Part shown: positions 52,336 through 60,453 of the stretch, piece after piece
How the letters are laid out: every line of letters starts with the position of its first letter
Position numbering within the stretch: position 1 is the stretch's first letter
Assembly: GCA_014239155.1 (NCBI GenBank)
Contig: JAAZZQ010000060.1
Span: 124,001-188,000, forward strand
Source: Lachnospiraceae bacterium
Lineage (GTDB): Bacteria; Bacillota; Clostridia; Lachnospirales; Lachnospiraceae
Reading direction: 5' to 3'
Length of the DNA stretch: 64,000 nt
Translations under genes and position numbers: made by a program
The notes under the pieces: generated by a model
Seen by the model: the letters and a program-made list of their open reading frames with translations, nothing else
Database searches by the model: none
Told to the model about the DNA's origin: nothing

Positions 52336-53184
52336 TTATAATAGTAAATGCAAGTATTTCTCAAAATAAATGCCATGATTTTTTGGAATATTGTCTTTGG
52401 CGGCTTCTTCGATTGCAGGTGATAAAAACTGAACTGCTTTTTCCATTGCGTTTTCAATAGACAATCCATTGACTAGACTTCCTATAATGATAGAAGCAAA
52501 TAAATCGCCAGTTCCCGAAAAACTTTCTCCTTGATAGGGTGTTTCTAAATAGAAATGGTTTTTGGCTGTGACAGCAAGGTTTCCAACAAAAGCACAATCC
52601 GGCTGTTTGCGCACAATGCCAGTAATAACAATTGTTTGATTTGTCAGTGCCCGTGGAAGAAGCTTGCGTGCAGTGTCTTCTACATAAGATAAATAGTCTT
52701 TGTCAGAAGCATGTTTTGTCAAAACATTATAATCTATGTCGGCGAGAAGGCACAATTCTGTCAGATTTGGAGTGATGACGCTGGCGTGTCGGGTCAGCTC
52801 TTTCATACAATCTAAAAGCTCATCAGTAAAGATGCGAATACGCCGCCCGTTGTCTCCCATAACAGGGTCTGCAAGATAAAGTGTATTATCTGTATGAAAA
52901 TTTTCTAAGAAATACAGGACATTGTGCATTTGTGCAGCACTTCCAAGATAACCGGAGTAGATGCCATCAAAGGATTCTTGCATTTTTTTCCACTCTTGTG
53001 TAAAATAATTCATTCTGTCTGTAAAATCATCACAATAATAACTTGAAAATCCTGTCTGCGCAGATAGAACTGCTGTTGGCAAAGGGCATGCCTGTATTCC
53101 AAGAATGGATATTACAGGAATTGCTGCAGTTAATGAGCATTTTCCAAAACCAGACAAATCATTGATAAGTGCTATTTTTTTCAT
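52336..53184 (-). CDS. pdxY: Pyridoxamine kinase / pyridoxal kinase (PfkB superfamily)
   Basis: This 282-residue protein opens IALINDLSGFGKCSLTAAIPVIS and has TAVLSAQTGFSSYYCDDFT, DPVMGDNG (metal and phosphate site), ITPNLTELCLL and the anion hole SGTGDLFASII with catalytic Asp. It phosphorylates B6 vitamers to their 5'-phosphates. The gene order with the ECF S component suggests a B6 salvage operon. Confidence 0.92.
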   Translation of the reverse strand: MKKIALINDLSGFGKCSLTAAIPVISILGIQACPLPTAVLSAQTGFSSYYCDDFTDRMNYFTQEWKKMQESFDGIYSGYLGSAAQMHNVLYFLENFHTDNTLYLADPVMGDNGRRIRIFTDELLDCMKELTRHASVITPNLTELCLLADIDYNVLTKHASDKDYLSYVEDTARKLLPRALTNQTIVITGIVRKQPDCAFVGNLAVTAKNHFYLETPYQGESFSGTGDLFASIIIGSLVNGLSIENAMEKAVQFLSPAIEEAAKDNIPKNHGIYFEKYLHLLL

Positions 53185-53227
53185 TTTATGAGTATCCTTT
53201 CGCAGATAGTATGTGAATTTGCAGTGT

Positions 53228-53271
53228 GCGGGTCAACTCTGCTGACAGATTACGGATTCGCACACCAGCAA
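53228..53271 (-). repeat. Hairpin related to the first half of the two-hairpin repeat
   Basis: GTGTGCG (53231-53237) pairs with CGCACAC (53265-53271). Read on the minus strand, TGTCAGCAGAGTTGAC and the surrounding bases resemble the TGTCAGCAAAGCTGAC part of copies B2 and B3. The GTAGGG terminator half is missing. It lies in the leader of the pyridoxamine kinase gene; no riboswitch was recognised. Confidence 0.45.
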
Positions 53272-53425
53272 TAAACGAATAATCACACTATATATAAAAA
53301 GTGTCAGTATGAAAAGATACAATTTTTAGAAAAATTACAGGGTCAGTTTATTTTATGTTTAATTTGATTGTATAACAGTAGAGTTGATTTGTATATTGCA
53401 GGAGGATACAAATAGTATTTATAAA

Positions 53426-53575
53426 GTTACAGTTCAGCTTAGGACTTTGCACTTGCTGCAAATTATGGCTTATATAAGCCACGTAAGAAAGCATAGTGGT
53501 TGAGATGCAACAAGCCATCGCGCAGCGATTTTGCATGGCTTGTTGCGTTACAGTTCGGCAAGGCTGAACTGTAAC
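53426..53575. repeat. MITE-like palindromic element M2
   Basis: This 150-bp element starts GTTACAGTTCAGCTTAG and ends AAGGCTGAACTGTAAC, so the ends are inverted repeats of about 16 bp with one mismatch. Internally it holds the palindrome GCAACAAGCCAT / ATGGCTTGTTGC (53505-53548) and a subterminal hairpin GTTACAGTTC/GAACTGTAAC (53547-53575). The remainder of the 53185-53643 gap has no gene. Confidence 0.7.
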
Positions 53576-53643
53576 TTTATAAAATACAACAAAAGAGGCA
53601 TGGAGTCACAATCTATATAATATATTGAGTATTAAGGAGAATT

Positions 53644-54213
53644 GTGCAAATTAAGGTGTATGTTATGGATGAGAGTATGAAAAAAATTGTAAGTAACTGT
53701 GATTTTTCAGGAGCCAAGCCGGCAATAATGGAGTTGCCATATCCGCCAGTTCAAGTGCATGAAAAAAATCAAGCGTATGCAGATTTAATCAGTATCAGCT
53801 ATTGTGGAATGGTATCTGAGATGTCTGCAATTATGCAGTATATCAACAATGAGAATCGCATGTTTTGTGAGCGTTGCCCAATGGGCAAAACGATTCTTGG
53901 CATGGCAATGGCAGAGATGATGCATATGCAGAAACTGGGAGAGTTAATCTCTCTACTTGGTGGAAATATCTGTTATGTCACGAAACAGTCTGGAGGGCGC
54001 CAGTGGATGTGGACACCACAATGTCTGACATTACCAGAAAAGATTGGTGAGATGTTACAGGCAGATTTGGAGAGTGAACAGGCGGCAATCAATCAGTACA
54101 ATATGCATATTAGAATGATTCAAGACAACTATGTGACTGCACTGTTAAAACGCATTATACAAGATGAGCAGTATCATATTATGCTGTTGCGCTCAATGAT
54201 GGATATGCTATAA
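53644..54213 (+). CDS. Ferritin-like domain protein
   Basis: This 189-residue four-helix-bundle protein has two metal-binding pairs: Glu in VSEMSAIMQYINNEN with AEMMHMQ (ExxH), and Glu in LESEQAAINQY with DEQYH (ExxH). That is the ligand set of ferritin/rubrerythrin-like di-iron or di-manganese proteins. A Cys pair (CERC, about 81-84) lies between. The start is GTG 53644 with AAGGAG 4 bp upstream; ATG 53665 after AAGGTG is also possible. Members act in oxygen or peroxide defence or spore coats; the exact role is unknown. Confidence 0.82.
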   Translation: MQIKVYVMDESMKKIVSNCDFSGAKPAIMELPYPPVQVHEKNQAYADLISISYCGMVSEMSAIMQYINNENRMFCERCPMGKTILGMAMAEMMHMQKLGELISLLGGNICYVTKQSGGRQWMWTPQCLTLPEKIGEMLQADLESEQAAINQYNMHIRMIQDNYVTALLKRIIQDEQYHIMLLRSMMDML

Positions 54214-54342
54214 AATTAGGATAGCACCATCATTGATTTTCGTTTGAAATTGTTCTAAAATCGTTTTAAAATGTTGAAAAAGGTATGGTTTCAGAACGAA
54301 ATCCCTATTTGAGACAGCGGATAAAGTACGGGAGATGTTACT

Positions 54343-54807
54343 ATGGAATACTTGGAGATTATCTTAAAAAACATTAAGAAAAGTTATTTAGATCAGATTG
54401 TTGGAGGATATATTATACTGGATAAGACAGATATTATATCCTCTTATTTTTTTGATAAAGAAAATAACAAGAATCTTAGCTATGCAGAGATAAAAAGTTT
54501 GGAAGTTTATTTTAATGAGTGTAATACATGTACACTTTATGCGAAAAAAATTCAAATTGGCATTGAACTAGAAGATGTTTTAATTTTAATTGACAGTGAT
54601 GGAAAAGATGCGGAACTTACACTGAATTTCCCAGAAAAACAATTAAGTTTTCTGGGACAAAATGCGTTAAAAGAGAACCTCGACAGACTAATTTCGCATG
54701 TAGTTCAACTTTGTAAATGCTGTGAGATTCCGAATTGGATTATGGGTTATGAACCCGCCAAGGACAGCGACATGAAAATAATAGAATGGAAAGAATGCTA
54801 TTTTTAA
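54343..54807 (+). CDS. Hypothetical protein
   Basis: This 154-residue soluble protein is not recognised. It is acidic, with an alternating beta pattern (GGYIILDKTDIISSYFF, IGIELEDVLILIDSDG) and a Cys-rich spot (NECNTCTLY; QLCKCCEIP). An ATG follows GGGAGATG. It overlaps the end of the convergent lacI-type gene by 4 bp. Codon use is like its neighbours, so it is probably expressed. Confidence 0.7.
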   Translation: MEYLEIILKNIKKSYLDQIVGGYIILDKTDIISSYFFDKENNKNLSYAEIKSLEVYFNECNTCTLYAKKIQIGIELEDVLILIDSDGKDAELTLNFPEKQLSFLGQNALKENLDRLISHVVQLCKCCEIPNWIMGYEPAKDSDMKIIEWKECYF

Positions 54808-55823
54808 ATATTTTCAAAGATGCGAATATCAACAGCCGTATAATAATATTCTCTGTCGGGAAGTTCTCCAGAAGTGAGATAATTAAAAAGCAAATCAAGG
54901 GGTTTTTGTCCCTGAATACGAGGCTGCTGGCAGATAATTGCAGATAAGATTCCTTTTTGTAAAAAGTGTTCTGTGGTGTCTGCTTTGTCATAGGCGATAG
55001 CACATAGCTGTCCAGCAAGACCAAGAGAATCAATAGCGCGGCAACCGCCATATACACCTCCAGCCGCAAAAAAGAGTGCATTAATCTCAGGGTGCTCTCT
55101 TAAAAGTTTGGAGGTCTGCTCATAGCTCTCAATTTCATCATCATGTGTCTCAACAATGGATACAATGTGCATACGTTTCTGATAGGGGATTAAAGCTTCT
55201 GTAAATCCAGCGATGCGTTCCGTGTGACATAGTATATCCGAGGACCCAGTGATAATTCCAATCTGAACTATATCATGCGTCATAAGTCTTAACAGACCTG
55301 CGGCAGTCTTGCCGCTTTTGCTGTAATTGCTTCCAACATAAGCAATGCGCTTTGATTTTTCAATATCCGTATTTAAAGTTATGACAGGAATCCCTTGTTC
55401 GTAAAGTGTGTTGATGCGCAGACGGATGCGGTCATCATTTTGCGGCGCAAGTGCAATGCCATTTACTTCTTCATGAACTAATTCATCAATTGCGCACAGT
55501 TGGGCGTCTACATTGATGGGAATTTGCTTGACAAGAACAGTGCAGTTGTATCCAGCCAAGTCCTGCGCTTTTTCATTTACCCCTTTTAGAACATCAGCAA
55601 AAAAAGGGTTGTCTGCCAAAAATAAAATAACGCCAAGCTTGATCTTCTTTTTTTGGGCAGCAAGCGCTAACCCGGCTTTGTTTGGCTTATAGTCAAGAGC
55701 TTTGGCAATGTCTTTAATTTTTTCGGCGGTGACAGGATTGACAGAACCCCGGTTGTTGAGTACACGGTCAACAGTTCCACGAGAAACACCAGCGAGTGCA
55801 GCGATTTCTTTTATAGTTGCCAT
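54804..55823 (-). CDS. LacI-family transcriptional regulator
   Basis: This 339-residue protein has an N-terminal helix-turn-helix and hinge (TIKEIAALAGVSRGTVDRVLNNRGSV, YKPNKAGLALA) and a sugar-binding type I fold (LGVILFLADNPFFADVLKGV, GIALAPQND, IAYVGSNYSKSGKTAAGLL). AGGAGG lies upstream of the ATG. It is divergent from the isomerase gene, and two operator-like palindromes lie between them, so it probably represses that gene until a sugar binds. Confidence 0.93.
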   Translation of the reverse strand: MATIKEIAALAGVSRGTVDRVLNNRGSVNPVTAEKIKDIAKALDYKPNKAGLALAAQKKKIKLGVILFLADNPFFADVLKGVNEKAQDLAGYNCTVLVKQIPINVDAQLCAIDELVHEEVNGIALAPQNDDRIRLRINTLYEQGIPVITLNTDIEKSKRIAYVGSNYSKSGKTAAGLLRLMTHDIVQIGIITGSSDILCHTERIAGFTEALIPYQKRMHIVSIVETHDDEIESYEQTSKLLREHPEINALFFAAGGVYGGCRAIDSLGLAGQLCAIAYDKADTTEHFLQKGILSAIICQQPRIQGQKPLDLLFNYLTSGELPDREYYYTAVDIRIFENI

Positions 55824-55916
55824 AGATAAATTCCTCCATAGGATTTCTCATAAAGTATGAACTGAGAGTTTCTTAGGTTTAGTATATAGGGAACGATTTG
55901 AAAATGCAAGCAAAAT

Positions 55917-56126
55917 ATTGCACGTGCACGCTCAAAATGTAACAGAAAGCCATGTATAATCGCCTCGCGATGACTTGATGCTTTTTTGGCAAAGAACCAT
56001 ATATTAAACATATTGCATAATGATTTTTATGGATATTGACGAAAATAGAATATTGTAAAAGTTCTACTTGATTTTTGATGCAATACAAACTATTATGGAA
56101 TTAGCAAATAGGCGTGCACGAGCACA
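55917..56126. promoter_or_regulatory. Divergent region with two LacI-type operator copies and a palindromic repeat
   Basis: The motif GCGTGCACG(T/A)GCA occurs twice, inverted: as its reverse complement at 55917-55933 (TTGCACGTGCACGC) and directly at 56112-56125 (GCGTGCACGAGCAC). Both contain the central CG-type palindrome expected of LacI-family sites, one near each gene. Between them, 55944-55985 is an inverted copy of the CATGGCTT palindrome seen at 53505 and 61049. The rest of 55824-56193 has no gene. Confidence 0.65.
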
Positions 56127-56193
56127 TAACAGCGATTTGACAGTTGGATTGATACACAGCAATGATGCAGTATAAAATAAGGAGGATTTTAAA

Positions 56194-57678
56194 ATGAACA
56201 ATTTACCACAAGTAAAAGTAGGGATTGTGGCGGTGAGCCGTGACTGTTTTCCAGAGAGTTTGTCTGTGAACAGAAGAAAGGCATTAGTGAAAGCATATGC
56301 GGACAAGTACGGCATGGATGGCATTTATGAGTGTCCAGTTTGTATTGTGGAGAGCGAAATTCATATGGTGCAGGCACTTGAGGATATCAAGAAAGCAGGC
56401 TGCAATGCACTCTGCGTATATCTTGGAAATTTTGGTCCTGAGATTTCAGAGACATTGCTTGCAAAACATTTTGATGGTCCTTCTATGTTTGTTGCAGCGG
56501 CTGAGGAGACACAGAATGACCTTGTGGGCGGACGCGGTGACGCATACTGCGGCATGTTAAATGCAAGTTATAATTTGAAGCTTCGCAACATTAAGGCATA
56601 TATTCCTGAATATCCAGTAGGGACAGCGGAGGAGTGCGCTGACATGATTCATGAGTTTATGCCAATTGCAAGAGCGATTGTTGGACTAAATGATTTAAAG
56701 ATTATTTCCTTTGGTCCTAGACCACTCAATTTCCTTGCATGTAACGCACCGATTAAACAGCTTTACAACATTGGCGTTGAGATTGAAGAGAACTCCGAAC
56801 TTGATCTTTTTGAAGCATTCAAGAAACATGATGGTGACGAGAGAATTCCTGCAAAGGTAAAAGAGATGGAGGAGGAGCTTGGCAAAGGCAATATGAAGCC
56901 AGAAGTTCTTCCAAAACTTGCACAGTATGAGCTAACTTTGCTGGACTGGGTAGAAGCACATAGAGGATACCGCAAGTATGTTGCAATTGCTGGAAAGTGC
57001 TGGCCGGCATTCCAGACACAGTTTGGTTTTGTTCCTTGCTATGTAAACAGCCGTCTGACAGGCATGGGTATTCCTGTATCTTGTGAGGTTGATATCTATG
57101 GCTGCCTAAGCGAGTTTATTGGTACTTGTGTGAGTCAAGATGCAGTTACTCTGCTTGATATCAACAACACGGTACCAGCAGATATGTACAATGAGTCTAT
57201 CAAGGACAAGTTCAATTATACACACAATGATACCTTTATGGGATTCCACTGTGGAAATACCAATACCAAAAAGTTGAGTTTTTGCAGCATGAAGTATCAG
57301 ATGATTATGGCAAGAACGCTTCCTGAGGAGGTTACACAGGGTACTCTTGAAGGTGATATTATTCCTGGAGATATCACATTCTATCGTTTACAGTCCACAG
57401 CAGACTGCAAGCTTCGCGCGTACATTGCGCAGGGTGAGGTTCTTCCTGTAGCAACAAAATCATTTGGAGGTATTGGTGTGTTTGCAATTCCTGAGATGCA
57501 GCGTTTCTATCGCCATGTATTGATTGAGAAGAATTATCCACATCATGGTGCAGTTGCGTTTGGGCACTTTGGAAAGGCATTGTTTGAGGTATTTAAATAT
57601 ATTGGCGTTCCTGTTGAGGACTTAAATTACAATCAGCCAAAATCACTGCCATATCCAACAGAGAATCCATTTGCGTAA
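56194..57678 (+). CDS. L-fucose/L-arabinose isomerase family protein
   Basis: This 494-residue protein has the FucI/AraA-like fold: a first domain with VKVGIVAVSRDCFPESL, a middle domain with VYLGNFGPEISETLLAKHF, and a C-terminal beta domain. Candidate metal ligands are Glu in CEVDIYG, Asp in LLDINNT and His in GFHCGNT. Such enzymes isomerise aldoses to ketoses with Mn2+. No kinase or aldolase gene adjoins it, so the substrate is uncertain. GGAGG precedes the ATG. Confidence 0.9.
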   Translation: MNNLPQVKVGIVAVSRDCFPESLSVNRRKALVKAYADKYGMDGIYECPVCIVESEIHMVQALEDIKKAGCNALCVYLGNFGPEISETLLAKHFDGPSMFVAAAEETQNDLVGGRGDAYCGMLNASYNLKLRNIKAYIPEYPVGTAEECADMIHEFMPIARAIVGLNDLKIISFGPRPLNFLACNAPIKQLYNIGVEIEENSELDLFEAFKKHDGDERIPAKVKEMEEELGKGNMKPEVLPKLAQYELTLLDWVEAHRGYRKYVAIAGKCWPAFQTQFGFVPCYVNSRLTGMGIPVSCEVDIYGCLSEFIGTCVSQDAVTLLDINNTVPADMYNESIKDKFNYTHNDTFMGFHCGNTNTKKLSFCSMKYQMIMARTLPEEVTQGTLEGDIIPGDITFYRLQSTADCKLRAYIAQGEVLPVATKSFGGIGVFAIPEMQRFYRHVLIEKNYPHHGAVAFGHFGKALFEVFKYIGVPVEDLNYNQPKSLPYPTENPFA

Positions 57679-57733
57679 AGTGTGGTGGACAGAATTTTTA
57701 CATAAAATTGTTTTAAGTGAAAATTAAGGTATA

Positions 57734-57770
57734 AATCGAGTAGGGGAAAACTTTTCCCCTACTTTTTTGT
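57734..57770. terminator. Terminator, copy B5 of the GTAGGG stem family
   Basis: A 12-bp stem (AGTAGGGGAAAA 57740-57751 with TTTTCCCCTACT 57753-57764) preceded by AATCG and followed by TTTTTT. Only the terminator half of the two-hairpin repeat is present. It sits between convergent genes. Confidence 0.85.
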
Positions 57771-57775
57771 TTTCG

Positions 57776-58339
57776 TTACTCAATTTCTTTTAGTTTTTTC
57801 TTTCCACTGCTCATGGTTTTTATTGTCAATATTGTGAGTTTCCAGAAGAACCAACCAATCAAAAATAAAAGTATTCCAATCAGAATTGAAATTGGCAGAA
57901 AAGCAGTGGCACTCATTGCATAGGAGTTTATTTGAATGCCAATTTGTGCAAGATCATATCCTAATAAATATGCTATATATTTGATAATTCCTGCAATTGG
58001 GCAAAGAGCCGCAGCAAAGATAAATGCAATCCCGCAAATACTAGTAAAAGGCAGAATGAACATACCACTAAGCCCAGCAAGACTGTAAAAAGCAATCATT
58101 GCGCTTAATTTGTGCCAGTTAAACTGACTGTTTTTAGAAATGGACTCGCCCAAATAAGCTTTTGCAAGTTCCTTTGGATTTCCAAGTCGCTCTATAATCT
58201 GCGCAGGAGCGACACCATTATGTTCTAATTCTAATATTTCACTTTGCATTTCTTTTACAATATCAACACGCTCGGAGACAGGCAGCGGCTTAAGGTATTT
58301 ATCAATTTGTTCCAGATAGCTGTTTAATGTTTTTTCCAT
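57776..58339 (-). CDS. HAAS/DUF1700-family membrane protein
   Basis: This 187-residue protein starts with a helical HAAS domain (LNSYLEQIDKYLKPLPVSERVDIVKEMQSEI, NPKELAKAYLGES), followed by four or five membrane segments. Such proteins are almost always encoded next to a PadR-like regulator, as here (3-bp gap), and are thought to work with it in sensing membrane stress. Molecular function is unknown. Confidence 0.9.
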   Translation of the reverse strand: MEKTLNSYLEQIDKYLKPLPVSERVDIVKEMQSEILELEHNGVAPAQIIERLGNPKELAKAYLGESISKNSQFNWHKLSAMIAFYSLAGLSGMFILPFTSICGIAFIFAAALCPIAGIIKYIAYLLGYDLAQIGIQINSYAMSATAFLPISILIGILLFLIGWFFWKLTILTIKTMSSGKKKLKEIE

Positions 58340-58342
58340 ATG

Positions 58343-58675
58343 TTATTCTCCTTTGATTTCCTTGATGGTACTTGTCAAATTGTCCCACTCATCAGACATT
58401 GCGGCCAAATATTCCAACCCTTTTTCTGTGATTGTGTAATATTTTCGTGGTGGTAATCCTTCTGTGCTTTCCTGCCATGAGGAGGAGATAAAATCTTCTT
58501 TTAATAATCTTCGTAATAGTGGGTAGATTGTGTTCTCCTTTGCCGCCACAATTGGATAATTTTCTAATGTGCTGATTAACGCATATCCATAAGTGGGTTG
58601 TTTTTTAATTAATAGTAAAATACAAAATTCAAGCGTCCCCCTTTTTATCTGGGATTTCCAATCGTCAAGGTTCAT
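58343..58675 (-). CDS. PadR-family transcriptional regulator
   Basis: This 110-residue winged helix has RGTLEFCILLLIKKQPTYGYALI, NTIYPLLRRLLKEDFI and the wing GLPPRKYYTITEKGLEYL. It is the PadR-s1 short type. GGAGGTAT precedes the ATG. It is co-transcribed with the HAAS protein gene and probably represses this pair and another membrane-stress gene. Confidence 0.93.
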   Translation of the reverse strand: MNLDDWKSQIKRGTLEFCILLLIKKQPTYGYALISTLENYPIVAAKENTIYPLLRRLLKEDFISSSWQESTEGLPPRKYYTITEKGLEYLAAMSDEWDNLTSTIKEIKGE

Positions 58676-58766
58676 ATACTATACCTCCTGTTAATATATC
58701 GTACCACACAGTATATCTAAAGTCAATAATATTTTGTTGCCCGCTTTATATAGTTGTTAGAATATT

Positions 58767-58899
58767 GTTACTGTTCACTGCGTTTCAGTAACAGGTAAAA
58801 ATCCATGCAAAATCACCTTCGGTGATGGATTTTTACTTGAATGCGATACGCTTTCAGACGGAATTAGCAGTGAGTGCTAATTCCTGTCTGAACAGTAAC
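58767..58899. repeat. MITE-like palindromic element M3
   Basis: The ends are GTTACTGTTCA (58767-58777) and TGAACAGTAAC (58889-58899), perfect inverted repeats, and the flanks AATATT (58761) and AATATT (58902-58907) extend the symmetry. Inside are two hairpins: GTAAAAATCCAT / ATGGATTTTTAC with inner CACC-TTC-GGTG, and CAGACGGAATTAGCA / TGCTAATTCCTGTCTG. The rest of 58676-59041 has no gene. Confidence 0.7.
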
Positions 58900-59041
58900 A
58901 GAATATTCAATAAAATATAATTAAATTATATATAAGTATAGTTTGATAATTGAAGTTTTTTGCTATCTATGATATGATTTTGTCATAGTAATATAAGCAA
59001 ACAGTTTGGAAGGTTTTAGAGAGCAGGTAAGGAGTTAGAGA

Positions 59042-59260
59042 ATGAAAGTAAGTTATAACAAACTATGGAAATTATTAATTGACAAGAATATGAAAAAGAT
59101 GGATTTGCTTGAAGCAGCTCGGATGAGCCCAAATACCTTGGCAAAATTGGGAAAAAATGAAGATGTTTCTATGGATATTCTTAGACGTATCTGCGAATAT
59201 TTACAGTGTGATATTGGCGATATTATGGAAATGGTTCCTGAGAATTTAGAGATAAAGTAA
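59042..59260 (+). CDS. Cro/C1-type HTH protein
   Basis: This 72-residue protein is a single helix-turn-helix domain (LWKLLIDKNMKKMDLLEAARMSPNTLAKL, SMDILRRICEYLQCDIGDIMEMV) of the small XRE/HTH_26 type. GGAG lies upstream. It is near the BREX genes but separated from them by a repeat and gene debris; it could regulate the next small gene. Confidence 0.88.
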   Translation: MKVSYNKLWKLLIDKNMKKMDLLEAARMSPNTLAKLGKNEDVSMDILRRICEYLQCDIGDIMEMVPENLEIK

Positions 59261-59279
59261 TTTACAAAGAGGTTAAAGT

Positions 59280-59570
59280 ATGTTAGCGTTTTATCATTAT
59301 CCTTTCGTGCAAAATCAAAATTTTAGAGCGTACACAAAAGAGGATTTGTCTGATAGTTCTAAGGTAGAAAAATTGTTTGATTATTGTCAGATACTTGAGG
59401 CATATATTACAAAATCAGGCTGGGATTATTTGATTCAGAGGTATGGATACGAAGGGCTTTATCATATTGATCAAAAAAGTGGTTGGTTTAACGCAGAAAA
59501 TTTAGAGGAATTTAAACAATGCGTTGACGCAGAAGTAGAATACTGTATCGTAGCAGGTCTGAATGCATAA
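59280..59570 (+). CDS. Hypothetical small protein downstream of the HTH gene
   Basis: This 96-residue product is not recognised. It is acidic, rich in Tyr and Cys, with GWDYLIQRYGYEGLYHIDQKSGWF in the middle (first 20 residues quoted region is aromatic-rich). AGAGGT precedes the ATG, 19 bp after the HTH gene, so the two may form a small two-gene unit, perhaps toxin-antitoxin-like; no evidence beyond arrangement. Confidence 0.55.
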   Translation: MLAFYHYPFVQNQNFRAYTKEDLSDSSKVEKLFDYCQILEAYITKSGWDYLIQRYGYEGLYHIDQKSGWFNAENLEEFKQCVDAEVEYCIVAGLNA

Positions 59571-59591
59571 GAAACCATTTAGAGATAATTC

Positions 59592-59676
59592 TATGCACAT
59601 GGGCACCCAAGGGAATTTTGTCAGCGAAGCTGACGGGTGCCCAGCGCAGGGAAGTCTTGTCTTCCCTACTCGATTG
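59592..59676 (+). repeat. Two-hairpin terminator repeat, copy B3
   Basis: It opens TATGCACATGGGCACCC; TGGGCACC (59600-59607) pairs with GGTGCCCA (59636-59643), enclosing GTCAGC-GAA-GCTGAC. The second stem is AGGGAAG/CTTCCCT and the copy ends CTACTCGATT. The left arm of stem 2 lacks the GAGT part, so this copy is slightly degenerate. Confidence 0.75.
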
Positions 59677-59689
59677 GTAAGTTACAGAG

Positions 59690-59738
59690 GTAGAAAATGA
59701 TATTGGAGATATTATGAAAATGAAAGATGAGGAATAAT
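59690..59738 (+). pseudogene. 3' remnant of a second HTH gene
   Basis: TTACAG followed by GATATTGGAGATATTATG encodes DIGDIMKMKDEE and a stop. This matches the end of the HTH gene at 59042-59260 (LQCDIGDIMEM). The body of the gene is missing. It suggests a duplicated HTH gene directly in front of brxA that has been lost, with the repeat B3 at the break. Confidence 0.6.
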
Positions 59739-59741
59739 TGA

Positions 59742-60350
59742 TTGAAAAGAAAGAAGTATAGTGCAGGAGCTGTAAAGTTTTCCTTGTGGTTTGTGGAATT
59801 TCGCAAAGAAGTTCAGCTCTTGGCGCAGGGGCGAACATTTGATGAAATAAAGGCGCTTAGCATTGAGCAAAATATATTTGGCGCATCGACGCCAGCCAGA
59901 GCAGCAATGATTCAATCTACATTAACTGCGAGGATTAAAAACATGGATTCAAGTTTCTACCCTCTTTTTATGGATAGCGATGTAGCTACACAAAAATTAT
60001 ATGCACTGACAGGAAGCTTTGCCCATGATACCTTATTTTTTGATTTTATGTATGAGGTTGTCAGAGAAAAAATGGTTATTGGCATAAACACGCTTACGAA
60101 CGCAGATATTCGTATATTTTTTAAGAACAAAAAGACACAAGATGAAATTGTAGCAAAATGGACAGAGCAGACGCTGCAAAGGCTTTGCATAAACTATAAG
60201 GCACAACTTTATGAGGCAGGTATCCTTGACAACAAGACAAGAAATACAGAACGTCAGATATTAAAGCCGATTCTTGATCCAGTATTAAAGCACTGGCTAG
60301 AAGACTATGGATATGGACAGGTAGTCAAAGCCTTAGAAGGGATACGATAG
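59742..60350 (+). CDS. brxA: BREX system protein BrxA (DUF1819)
   Basis: This 202-residue protein has the BrxA/DUF1819 profile: YSAGAVKFSLWFVEFRKEVQLLAQG at the start, FGASTPARAAMIQSTLTAR, FFDFMYEVVREK and ILKPILDPVLKHWLED at the end. The start is TTG at 59742, 4 bp after a remnant stop, with GAGGAA upstream. BrxA is a small DNA-associated component of BREX phage defence. It begins the operon seen here. Confidence 0.9.
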   Translation: MKRKKYSAGAVKFSLWFVEFRKEVQLLAQGRTFDEIKALSIEQNIFGASTPARAAMIQSTLTARIKNMDSSFYPLFMDSDVATQKLYALTGSFAHDTLFFDFMYEVVREKMVIGINTLTNADIRIFFKNKKTQDEIVAKWTEQTLQRLCINYKAQLYEAGILDNKTRNTERQILKPILDPVLKHWLEDYGYGQVVKALEGIR

Positions 60351-60453
60351 ATTCGGTTGAAAATGTCTAAAAGGAATAAAATGACAAAGAAAGGAGCGGC
60401 TTATAAGCCGTCAGCTTAGAGAACAAAAGTTCTAAAGGCTTGGGAATTAGATA

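Noticed and set aside
53185-53643. Riboswitch upstream of the pyridoxamine kinase gene
   Set aside because: The folds found are dispersed repeats, and no aptamer core known to me is present.
25229-59676. CRISPR array
   Set aside because: Repeats are dispersed, not evenly spaced, and no cas genes are present.
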